A program made the translations under genes and the position numbers. DNA of 64,000 nucleotides from Monodelphis domestica (Eukaryota; Chordata; Mammalia; Didelphimorphia; Didelphidae): positions 12,621,255-12,685,254 of the forward strand of contig NC_077232.1 in assembly GCF_027887165.1 (NCBI RefSeq), read 5' to 3'. The first letter of the stretch is position 1. Every line of letters starts with the position of its first letter. This document shows, one piece after another, positions 1 through 9,600 of this stretch. The notes beneath the pieces were generated by a model. It did no database searches and was not told where the DNA came from. It was given only the letters and a program-made list of their open reading frames with translations.

Positions 1-89
1 TTTAATAAAAACTTGTTTATTGACTGAAAAACAAAAACAGGGTAAGAATAAATACATAACTTGAGCTAGCGAGAGGGAGAGAAGATTGA

Positions 90-480
90 TTCCTAAACCC
101 TTGTTATTCATTCAGCAAGCATTTTTTGGTGCCTACCTTGCCCCAGGCACTAGCTTAAATGCTGGAGATACAGAAATACAAGGAAACAATCCCCAAGCTT
201 CAAGAAGTTTAGACTTTCTTGGAACAAACACCAAGCCGTATTCATGTACCCAAAGAAACAAAAAGCACCTACAAAGCACATGCAAAGTTAAGTTCTGAGG
301 GCTGAGGGTGAGAGAGAACTCAGGAAGGGCCTCCTTCATGTAGGAGGCATCCCTTGGACGAGGCTTTGAAGAAGGGCAGGAAATCAGAGAAACGGATAGG
401 AGAGAGGGCATCCCGAACAGCGAGGACAGCCTCAAGAGCCCAAAAGAAGAGGAAGGCCAATCTGGGTGGAGTTTGCCTGT
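90..480 (+). repeat. Ancient dispersed repeat (L2-like, family A)
   Basis: The stretch has the pattern 'gcactagcttaaatgctgg', then 'caatccccaagcttcaagaa', then a 'ggaggcatcccttggacgaggctttgaagaa' type segment. The same order recurs near 11.83, 33.47, 46.38, 54.80 and 63.44 kb. It resembles old mammalian LINE2-type dispersed repeats. The family name is an inference and no coding capacity remains. Confidence 0.45.
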
Positions 481-499
481 GCGTTAGGGTTGGTCTCAT

Positions 500-670
500 T
501 TACCCTTGGCCTCGTTCAAGCATAGCCTCAGACATTAGCTCTATGACCCTGGGCAAGTCATTTAACCCTATTTGCCTCAGTTTCCTCATCTGTAAAATGA
601 GCTAGAGAAAGAAATGGCAAACCTCTCCAAGATCTTTGCCAAGAAAACTCCAAATGGAGTTACAAGGAGT
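500..670 (+). repeat. SINE, THER1/MAR1-like, sense
   Basis: It contains the blocks 'gaccctgggcaagtcattta', 'cagtttcctcatctgtaaaa' and 'aaatggcaaacctctccaag', ending in 'gagttggatac'. These are diagnostic of the longer metatherian CORE-type SINE. It abuts an antisense SINE of the shorter type. Confidence 0.75.
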
Positions 671-840
671 TGGATACTGTGTACTGGCTCCAAGGCAGAA
701 GAGTGGTCAGGGCTAGGCCATGGGGGTCAAGTGACTTGCCCAGGGTCACCCAGCTGGGAAGTGTCTGAGGCCAGATTTGAACCCAGGACTTCCCGTCTCT
801 AGGCTTGACGCTCCATCCACTGAGCCACCCAGCTGCCCCC
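671..840 (-). repeat. tRNA-derived marsupial SINE, antisense
   Basis: On the minus strand it reads from 'gggggcagctgggtggctca' (A-box) through a B-box of the GGTTCAAATCT type to 'ttggagccagtacacagtat'. It lies back to back with the sense SINE ending at 670. Confidence 0.85.
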
Positions 841-1044
841 TTGGGTCTAAGTTTTACCAAAGGTAGGAAGCATGGTTCTGGGGTCCTGAGGAGACCTCAA
901 AAGAAAATGGCTGTCACCTCTGGCCCAGACTTGGCGTCACCCCTGCCAAGATCACATACAAAATCTTGCTTGGCTTTTGGAGCCAGGATTACTCGTTCCT
1001 TCCTTCCTCCTACACGTTCTTCAATCTGGTTGGTCACTTTTACC

Positions 1045-1345
1045 TTACACATAACTGGATCTTCCATTTGGCTGGCCGCCAGGCCTGGAACACTCGTCCG
1101 CCTCCTCTCTGCCTCCTGGCTTCCTTCACGTCTCAGCTAAAGTGCCAGCTTCTGCAGGACGGGCTTCCTTCGTGCTTGTCTTTCCTCCGGATGAAGTCCC
1201 AATTTCTCCTGTCTTGTGTTTCCTGTTGTTTCCCCATTAGACTGTGAGCTCCTTGAGGGCCAGGAATGTCTTTTGCCTTTCCTTATGTCGTCAGAGCTAA
1301 GCACAGACCCCGGAACAGTAGATACTTCCTAAGTGCTTGTGGCTT
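1045..1345 (+). repeat. LINE2 3' end
   Basis: It contains the typical L2 3' order: 'tggcttccttcacgtctcag', 'ttagactgtgagctccttga', 'gggccaggaatgtcttttgc' and 'agtagatacttcctaagtgc'. It is old and diverged and ends in a short SINE remnant at 1360-1427. Confidence 0.7.
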
Positions 1346-1359
1346 GGCTTGACTCGGCT

Positions 1360-1427
1360 TCTTTGAACCCAGGACCTCCCATCTCTAGGCCTGGCTCTCC
1401 ATCCACTGAGCTCCCCAGCTGCCCCCT
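1360..1427 (-). repeat. Partial tRNA-derived SINE, antisense
   Basis: Only the 5' third of the SINE (A-box and B-box side) is present, read on the minus strand as 'gggggcagctggggagctca'. The 3' part is missing. Confidence 0.7.
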
Positions 1428-1483
1428 TCAATGGGTAATTTTGAGTACATTCAACTGAAACGTTTTTTGTACAGATAAAACAA

Positions 1484-2510
1484 ATGTTGCCAAGATTAGA
1501 AGGAAGGCAGAATATTGGGGGGATTTTTCATAGGCAGTCCCTCAGTCAAAAATACATAGAGAACTCTGCCAAATGTATGGGCACAAAAGCCATCCCCCAG
1601 TTGATAAAGGGGCAAAAGAGAGGAACAGACAGTTTTCAGATGAAGAACTAAAGCCACATGAAGGTACATGAAGAAATGTTCACTCCTGATTAGGGAAATG
1701 CAAACCAAACAATTCCAAAGTATCATCTCATACTTATCAGGTTAGCTAAAACGATAAAAGGGCAAAATGACAGATGGAGGGATGTGGAAAAGAGGGGACG
1801 CTCCTGGTGGAACTGTGACCTGATCCAGCCATTTTGGAGATCAGGTGATCAACTTGGAACTATGCCAGGAAAGCTATAAAGCTGTCTACTTAGACCCAGC
1901 AGTACTCTAATATCTCCCTCCCAAGGAGATCGGGGAGAAAGCAGAAATTTACAGCAACTTTTTTTTTTAAACCCTTACCTTCCATCTTGGAATCCATCCT
2001 GTGTATTGGCTCCAAGGCAGAAGAGTGGTCAGGGCTAGGCAATAGGGGTCAAGTGACTTGCCCAGGGTCACCCAGCTAGGAAGTGTCTGAGGCCAGATTC
2101 GAACCTAGGACCTCCCATCTCTAGTATTGACTCTCCATCCACTGAGCCACCCAGCTGTCCGAATGGTGGCAAAGAACTGGAAATGAAGGCATGTCTGTCA
2201 GCTGGGGAATAGCTAAACAAATTGTGGCATATGCTTGTGATAGAATACTACTACGCTGGAAGAAATGATGAGCAGATTAATTTTTTTAAAACTTGGAAAG
2301 AACTATGTGAGATCATGGAGAGAGAAGTGAGTAGAACCATGAGAACATTCTATACAGCTACAGATTTAATACTGGAAGAATTACTTGTGGATGTTCGAAA
2401 TGGAAACACAAGAGACATCATCTATATTGTGCTGGATGATGCCTGCTACGGTGTGGGGAGGAGAAGAGCTAAATAACAATGAATAAATACGAATTTATAA
2501 ATTAATAAAA
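1484..2510 (+). mobile_element. LINE-1 ORF2 3' end and 3' UTR, 5'-truncated
   Basis: The order 'cagacagttttcagatgaag', 'gggaaatgcaaaccaaacaa', 'gatgtggaaaagaggggacg', 'ggaactatgcc' and 'gaatactactacgctgg' is colinear with the end of mammalian L1 ORF2. Peptide fragments include EYYYAGRNDEQ and EREVSRTMRTF. The element is split by an antisense SINE at 1962-2160. It is a dead 5'-truncated copy. Confidence 0.8.
1962..2160 (-). repeat. tRNA-derived SINE inserted in LINE-1
   Basis: This is a full-length antisense copy running from the T-rich tail 'ttttttttaaacccttacct' to 'gccacccagctgtccg'. The flanking L1 sequence resumes directly after it, so it is younger than the L1 insertion. Confidence 0.85.
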
Positions 2511-2624
2511 TAAAAGGCCCCACGCAGGGAGCATAAAAGGTGTTCTGCTCACATAACATGAAGAGAAGTAACAGGTGGACAGCCTTAATGCTATGCTGGT
2601 ACAGAAAAGATTTAAACAAATACT

Positions 2625-2845
2625 AATAGTTTGCATTTTTATAGTTGTAAATCATTTTACAACTAGCCGACTTTATACTCATAGCAACCCTGGGAGGTAG
2701 GTGTTATTGTTACCCTCATTTTACCTAGGAGGAAAGTGAGGCAGACAAAAATGAAGTGAGGTTAAGTAAGGAACAAGAAATCGGGGCAGCAAATCCAGGG
2801 TCATACAGTGTCTGAGAGAGGAGTCTTCCTGACTGCAAGTCCGTC
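2625..2845 (-). repeat. MIR-type SINE
   Basis: It contains 'catagcaaccctgggaggta', 'ttattgttaccctcatttta' and 'gtcatacagtgtctgag', the antisense order of a mammalian-wide MIR. It is diverged. Confidence 0.65.
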
Positions 2846-3234
2846 ACTGGGGAAAAAAAGTGGTCCATAAATTTTACCACATCCTGCCCAAAGGGTCCAT
2901 AACCAAAGAAAGGCTACGAACTTGTACTCTAAGAAGCCAGTGGCTGAACTCTCCAACCTAGGATCTGCGGAAGCTGGGATAGCTGAAATTTGGGGTTACC
3001 TCTGAGGCAGGCCCCAGGGCCAAGAGGGAACACCTGTGGCTCCTTCTGTGTCTTGAGACGGTCCCAGAAGGCCCTTCTGCTCCCTTCCCTAAAGCTGGGA
3101 AAGCCTCCTCTCAGGATGCTTGGGCAGGAGGTCTTGGCCCCCACATCAGCCATTTTCAGATGGAAGGAAAGGAGAATTCTGTCCCCGCTCTGCCTCCAGA
3201 ATACCAGCTGAGACTGCTCTGTCTTCTGAACTGG

Positions 3235-3624
3235 GGAAGCTCATTATTTTTTTTATTGTAATTTTTCCCCTCAATGACACAGAGAAACAATTTTTGACAT
3301 TTGTATTCTGACATTTTGTGCTCCAGCTTCTCTCCCTCCCTCCCCTCTCCCATCCCTGAGGCAGCTAGTAATCTGATATAGCTTATCATGCTATACATAT
3401 TTCCCTATTTGTCATGTTGTGAAAGAAGACATGTCACGCCTACAAGAAAAACCTCCCAAAGAAAATAAATGAAGAATGGCAGGCTTCCATCTGTGTTCAG
3501 ACTTTGTCAATTCTTTCCACGGCGGTGGAAGAACCTGTTTTGTCCTGAGCCCCCTTGGAGACATCTTGGATCCTTACGTTGCTGATAGTAGTTGAGTCCT
3601 TCCTAATCAGTTCACTTTGAGTTT
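3235..3624. repeat. Marsupial interspersed repeat, family unresolved
   Basis: The segment around 'acaatttttgacatttgtat', 'tcatgttgtgaaagaagaca' and 'tgtgttcagactttgtcaat' resembles sequence I associate with abundant marsupial repeats. I could not assign it to a family. It is followed by a SINE remnant. Confidence 0.45.
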
Positions 3625-3752
3625 ATTTATTTATTTAAACCCTTATCTTCTGACTTAGAATCAATGCTCAGTCTTGGCTATAAGTGACTTCCTCAGGGTC
3701 GCACAGCTTGAAAGCATCTAGGCCACATTTGAACCCAGGACCTCCCATTCTC
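3625..3752 (-). repeat. Deleted tRNA-derived SINE, antisense
   Basis: It runs from 'taaacccttatcttctgact' to 'tgaacccaggacctcccatt'. An internal section corresponding to the 'aaggcagaagagtgg' block is missing. Confidence 0.7.
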
Positions 3753-3879
3753 TCTTTGCACAAAAATCAGTCTTCACAAGTCCTTGTCAGGCTCTGAAAC
3801 CCAGTGAAAAGTTCAGTGTGTTTCTCAACAAGTCCTGCTGCCCTTCCATAGAGAGGAGCCCCTCAGATGCCCCAAGTTC

Positions 3880-4130
3880 TCAATCTTCTTTTTTCTCATG
3901 GACCCTTGGGGCAGGCCACTGAAGCCTGGGAACCCCTTTTCAGAATAACACTTTTAACTACATAAAACAAAGTATTTGAGATTAAAGTGGAACCCAATTA
4001 TGATGAAGTCAAATGACCAAAAGAAATTATTTTTAAACCACAACAATTTATGGAGTCCTGCTCTAAATTCCTGTCCTGTAATTTCATTGAGGCGATTAGG
4101 GAAATGCATCAGATTCAGCTTGAACCCTGA
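3880..4130. repeat. Interspersed repeat family X, copy 1
   Basis: The order 'tctcatggacccttggggca', 'ttttcagaataacactttta' and 'ataaaacaaagtatttgaga' recurs in related form at 31112-31320. The two are therefore copies of one family. I do not recognise it with certainty; a non-autonomous DNA element is possible. Confidence 0.4.
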
Positions 4131-4202
4131 TTCCTCAGACAAATCCTCTGACCTTGTGGTTCTCCCATTTATGCTTTTTGGTATCAGTTCATACCAGTCT
4201 GG

Positions 4203-4430
4203 CCATTGAGGTGGTGGTGTAGAGACCTGGAGTCAGGAAGACTCTTCTTCCTTGAGTTCAAATCTGAATTCAGACATTTCCTGTGTGACCCTGGGCAAGT
4301 CGCTTAATGTGTCTGCCTCATTTTCCTCATCTTTAAAATGGGGATGATAATCTAGGACCTCCTTCACAGGGCTGTTATGAGAGTCAGATGAGATAATATA
4401 CATAAAGGGTTTTGCAAGCCTGTGTACAAA
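4203..4430 (+). repeat. MIR/THER1-type SINE, sense
   Basis: It is tRNA-like at the 5' end ('gaggtggtggtgtagagacc'), followed by 'tgtgaccctgggcaagtcgc', 'cctcatttt' and the MIR tail 'ggctgttatgagagtcagat', 'aaagggttttgcaagcctgt'. Confidence 0.75.
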
Positions 4431-5217
4431 CGCTAGCTGAGCTGTCCTTGCCAGGCACTGTCCAGAAGGCGCATTTATGGAGGATGTGGACCAGGAGCCA
4501 CTAATATTTTCTTGTTCTCTTCCTCCATAAGAAGAATATTTTTTTGTTGAATATTTTCTCCTGTCCCGAGAACCGTTCACTGGGGTGGCCTCTCTCCGAA
4601 TCCCCTCTGTGTGTCATCTGGCCTGGCTATTCTTCCTGGCTCCACCTGCACACCCAGGACTGGGCTATGAAGAGTCCACTTTGGGGTGACCCCCTCACCA
4701 GCCACAATTCACAAAGGAGGGAAAGTCCGCTTCAGGGACAAGGCCGGGTCTTTCCCCCTTTTCATCCTTTCCTTGTCCTCCTTCCAGGTCTAAACACTCC
4801 AGGGATTACTTTGCTCAGCTGTGTTTCCTGCTATTTTCCCACCACTTTTGATGTTTCACAAATGCAGCAAATGAGGGCTCAGGAAGCAGAAAGGACTTGC
4901 TCGAAGTCATACATATCCTAGGTTCAGAACCAGAAGGGCAGCCAATGAGCCCTACCCCTTCGGTTTACATAAAGCCCAGAGTGGTGATTGGTGCCCTGGC
5001 CTGGGCCCCACAAGTGTCTGAGACAGGATTTAAACTCTGGCCTTCTACTCTAAATGCAGTTCTTTTATTTCTCTCTTTCTGGTGCCAGGAAGCAGCTCAA
5101 GTTGGAAGGTTTCACAAATACTGATTTCCAGAAGGCAGAGCCAGCCTTTGAGAAGCTTGGCACACTGTGGGGTGTAGGAACAGCCTTTGCCCAGCTCAGT
5201 CAAAAAGTTTTTGGTAA

Positions 5218-5398
5218 GGGGCAGCTATGGGCACCAGGCCGGAAGATGGGAAGTTCTGGGTTCAAATATGACTACAGATTTCCCAGCTGTGTGACCCTGG
5301 GCAAATCACTGTACCCCCATTGCTTAACCCTTACTGCAAGTCTGCCGTGGAACCAATATATAGATTCTAAGATGGTAAGTAAGGATTAAAAAAAATAA
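5218..5398 (+). repeat. tRNA-derived SINE, sense
   Basis: It begins 'ggggcagctatgggcaccag' and carries a B-box in 'gggttcaaatatgact'. It ends in 'attctaagatggtaagtaag' and an A-rich tail. Confidence 0.8.
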
Positions 5399-5419
5399 AG
5401 AAATAAAGAAAAGATATAG

Positions 5420-5575
5420 TGGGGACAGCTAGGCAGCTCAGTGGATAGAGCCAAGCCTGGAGTGGGGGGTGGGTCCTGGGTTCAAATGCGACCTCTGATA
5501 CTTCCTAGCTGAGAGATCTTGGCCAAGTCAATTAATCCTGACTGGCTAGTACTTGCTGCTCTTCTGCTTTAGAGT
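5420..5575 (+). repeat. tRNA-derived SINE, sense, 3'-truncated
   Basis: It begins 'ggggacagctaggcagctca', then 'ctgggttcaaatgcgacctc'. It is more diverged than the neighbour ending at 5398 and stops after 'ttgctgctcttctgctt'. Confidence 0.75.
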
Positions 5576-5889
5576 TCACACTAGGAGAAAAAGGGTTAAT
5601 GAAAGGCACTTGGTTGGCGCCTGCTGGGTATATGCCATGCGCTTGGGCGGTCCCCCTGAACTGGGACTTGAAATACCATTCATTATCCGTATATTGCCCT
5701 AAAGAGACCGTCTTCACCTCCCAGAGTCAGTTTATTCATCTGTAAAGTAGGAACAGTGGTGCCTTCCTCTCCGTAGTCCTAGGTCTTTAGACTTAAAGCC
5801 AGGAGGGCTGATCCGGGACAACTCCCTCAATTATTCAAACGCGACTCTAAACGCGATCTAAAAAGAAGGAATGACTAGAGGACTTTACT

Positions 5890-6650
5890 ATCAAGTCCCA
5901 TGATACCAAATCTCGCGATCTTTCAACCACCCCCGCCTCAATCCTCCCGGGAATTGGACGAGCCTTATTTCTCTTGCATCATGGGAAGTGTAGTTCGCGA
6001 CTCCAGGTTCTTCCGGAAGAACCCGAGAGCCCTCCAGAAGGCCCGGATAGGGGGCGGGAGGGCTCCATCCGGCCCCGTTGCATGCCGGGAAGCGCCCGTT
6101 TCCGTTACTTGCCACAGGAGCCCGCGCGCGACGGGTTCCCCCACGTGAATCCCCGTGCGCCCGGCTCTCTTCTTTTCCCCCTCTCCCTTCCCGAGCCGGA
6201 ACCACCCCCGGGAGAGGGGGAGAACCGGAAGTAGAGGCCGTGGCCCCGGAAGCAGAGCCCGGCGGGAAGGGAGCCCCAGCGCGGCGGCGGCAGCGGCGGC
6301 GGCGGCGGCGGCGCCATGTCCCTCATCTGCTCCAGTGAGTAGCGGCCTCTGGGCCCCCGGCAAGGGCTGCGGGGCTGGGCGCTTCTCCCGCCGCCGCGGC
6401 CTCAGTTTCCTCATCTGCAACATGGGCGGGGAGGGCCGGACGCAAGGACTCTCCAGATCGTAGTCCTAGAGGCATCATTTATTATGCGCCGACTGTGTGC
6501 GGGGGTCCCGCGGGCGGATGAAGTGGAGGCGGGGCCGAGGGGGAGGGGCGGCGACGTAGTCCAGGGCCGGGGCCGCACGTGCACTCCGGAGGGGTTGACT
6601 CGGCCCATGCTGGGATCCTGCAGCCTCTCCTGCAGAGCGGGAGCCTCAGG
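5890..6650 (+). promoter_or_regulatory. PRPF19: CpG-island promoter of PRPF19
   Basis: This is a GC- and CpG-rich block without a TATA box, ending just past the first coding exon. Visible motifs are: a ZNF143-type element on the minus strand at 5976-5994 (ACTACACTTCCCATGATGC); a second related block at 6078-6094 (GCATGCCGGGAAGC); ETS sites ACCGGAAGT at 6224-6232 and CCCCGGAAGC from about 6243; and TCTCGCGAT near 5911, close to the BANP consensus. This mix is usual for a housekeeping promoter. Factor assignment rests on motif match only. Confidence 0.8.
6281..6313 (+). repeat. CGG trinucleotide repeat in PRPF19 5' UTR
   Basis: An almost pure run of GCG/GGC triplets (one CAG interruption) ends two bases before the PRPF19 start codon at 6316. 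It would be transcribed as part of the leader. Confidence 0.85.
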
Positions 6651-9600
6651 GGAGAGCGGTCGGGCTTTTCAGAAACATAATATGTTAGTCCGCCAGGTGG
6701 GGCTCCGCTCCAATAAAGAGGGAGACCCCCCTCTGATGTCGGGGTGTAGCAATAGGGTCCCCGCCGCAGCTGCTGCTGTCAGGCCATCTAGCAGCCAGGC
6801 TTGGAGCCACTGCCCTTCCCCTGTTCTTCTGCCTTTTGCCTGGGATCAGTTGTTGCTCCTGGGGGAAAAGGATTCCTGAGACCTTGGGGCACTGGTCTCG
6901 GCCCCGGCCTGGCCACTTAGCTTGGAGCAAGCCTTTTCTCATACACTTTGCACAGAAATTTTTCTTTCATAAGAGGAGGAGGTTAGGCCACTCCATCTCT
7001 TAGGTCCATTCCATGCCGGGATGTTCTAAGGACAAGAGGATTCCTTAGAGGAAGACAGTCTGGAATGGGAGCTTGGGGTGGTGGCTGGGGGCACCCTGAA
7101 GTTTTTCCTCTACCTTCTCCAGATACATTGTCCCTAGCTCTTGGACACTCAGATGAATGGACTAGATTAGATCTAGACATCCCTAGATCTCAGTTTCTTC
7201 TGGTGTCCTTCCAGCCAAACCTTTCTTTCCTGGATGTTTTCATTCAGCATTTAATAAGTGTGACATGACCCCTACCCTAATGGATCTCACAGTATAGTAG
7301 GAGGCTATGATACCCTGAGCTTTTTTTTTTTTTTTAGTCTATTCCTTCCATTTTAGAATCCATATTGTGTATTGGTTTCAAGGCAGAAGAGTAGTCAGGG
7401 CTAGGCAGTGGGGATTAAGTGATTTACCCTAGAAAGATAAGTCCAATTTGAACCCAGGACCTCCCGTCCCTCTGCCTGGCTCTCAGTCCACTGAGCCACC
7501 CAGCTGACCCCCAAACTCCACACTTATTAAGATTACAGAGAGGGGCAGCTGGGTAGCTCAGTGGATTGAGAGCCAGGCCTAGAGACAGGAGGTCCTACGT
7601 TCAAATCTGGCCTCAGACACTTCCCAGCTGTGTGACCCTGGGCAAGTCACTTCCCTCCCATTGCCTAGCCCTTACCACTCTTCTGCCTTGGAACCAATAC
7701 ACAGTATTGATTCTAAGACAGAAGGTGAGGGCTAAAAAAAAAAAAGATTACAGAGACATTTACAGCAGTTATCTCACTTTCCCTTTGAGGTAGGGGAGCT
7801 GTTCTCATTTCACAGACAGGAAAGAGAAATCCAAGGAGGTCGAATAGCATTGTCCAAGACAGTTTGGACCCAGGTCTTCATAATTTCAGAAAGAGCCCTT
7901 TCTGTTTCTCCTCACAGCTTCACAAACAAACAACTCAGATACATTTATTACATGATAAGGGCATTGGAGAGCTACAGACTGAAGGAAGGCTAGCGGGATA
8001 TGAGAAGCTAGCTCCAAGCTCCCAGCCAGCTGACAGCTGACATTGTAGGTGGTTCCATTTGGAGAAGCTTTCCTGGTGGAAGAGTTCTGATCTTGTTGGA
8101 AAAGATGGCCCAGTGCCTTATGTATTATAAGCATTCTGGAAATTCTTGTGGAATAAATGTGGGAACCATTGACCTCGATTTCCTTCCATCCAAGTGCTCA
8201 TAAGTACTCTTTCTTTGCAGTCTCCAACGAGGTGCCTGAGCATCCTTGTGTATCCCCTGTGTCCAACCATGTGTATGAGCGGAGGCTGATTGAGAAGTAT
8301 ATTGCAGAGAATGGCACCGACCCCATCAATAACCAGCCTCTGTCTGAGGAGCAGCTCATTGACATCAAAGGTGCCTCTTCCTTCAGGGTCTGCTCATCCT
8401 AGAGTCTGGGTGTATGGAGCTGGGGACCAGGGCTCCGATAGGGAGTGAATCTGAGGAGGATGTAGTGGCTAGTAATATCCCTGAAGAAAAGCCATGTTTA
8501 AAAGGGTCCAGAAGGGACAAGACTGGGGTGGAGATTGACTTTCCTGGAAATCTATCAAGAACCTCTCTCTGTCTCTTGGATAGTTGCCCACCCAATCCGG
8601 CCCAAGCCTCCATCTGCCACGAGTATCCCGGCCATCCTGAAAGCCCTCCAAGATGAATGGGTGAGTGCAGTGATGGAAAAACATCCTCTTTCCAATGCAG
8701 GGCAACAGGTCCAAAGTTGTATAGGGGCTTGGGATGGGGGGAGGCAGATGAGCTGGGGGTGGGTGAAGAGCTTCTCCCTTGGGGGGGTGGGGAGTGGTGG
8801 TGGTAACATAGCAGTTCTGTGTGAGAAGCCTGTTTTTCCTTTCTTTGAATGTGTGGATTGGACTGGGGAGAGGTTTGTTTCATGGATGCCCCATAGACTT
8901 CACAGTGTAGTGAAGAGTGTCATGTTCCCTGAGGGACGGTGCTTCTTGACCAAGGGAATGGGAGGCCCAGGTGGCTACTGAAGTCATCCGATAGTGGACT
9001 TCTCCTTTGACCTAGGTTCTTGTTGATTGACCCCTGTGCTTGGGGGAAGAGTGGCCTGGCTTGGCTAGAGGGGAAGGACCCACACAATGGCAAAATGAAT
9101 GACAAATAGTACCTCAGCCTCTATCAGCTTTCTTCTATCTCTTCCCTTCTTCCCAGTGTAGCATCAGCCCCAGATGAGGCTCGGCCTGTGGCATCAGGCC
9201 AGCTCTTCCTGATCTCACAGAGACCCCTTTCTCCCCCAGGATGCAGTCATGCTCCACAGCTTTACCCTGCGCCAGCAGCTGCAGACCACCCGCCAGGAGC
9301 TGTCACACGCACTGTACCAGCATGATGCCGCTTGTCGTGTCATTGCCCGTCTCACGAAGGAGGTCACTGCTGCACGAGAAGCTCTGGCCACGCTGAAGCC
9401 CCAGGCTGGTCTCATTGTCCCTCAGGCTGTGCCAAGCTCCCAACCCAGTGTTGTGGTGAGTGTGTCTCTCCAGCTGCACTACTGCCTCGGTGGCCACAGG
9501 ACTCAGTGTGCCCCAGTCCAGATCTGATGGGCATCTTGCCCGCCCAGACTATACTTGGCACCTCTTCTCATCCTTGTTCTTTTTCCCTTTAGGGTGCTGG

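Noticed and set aside
2222-2476. 84-codon open frame as a possible small gene
   Set aside because: It is the C-terminal part of LINE-1 ORF2 and aligns in order with the flanking L1 fragment.
1-5890. Search for TMEM109, the next gene beyond PRPF19 in human
   Set aside because: No TMEM109-like coding exon is visible on either strand; it probably lies left of the window.
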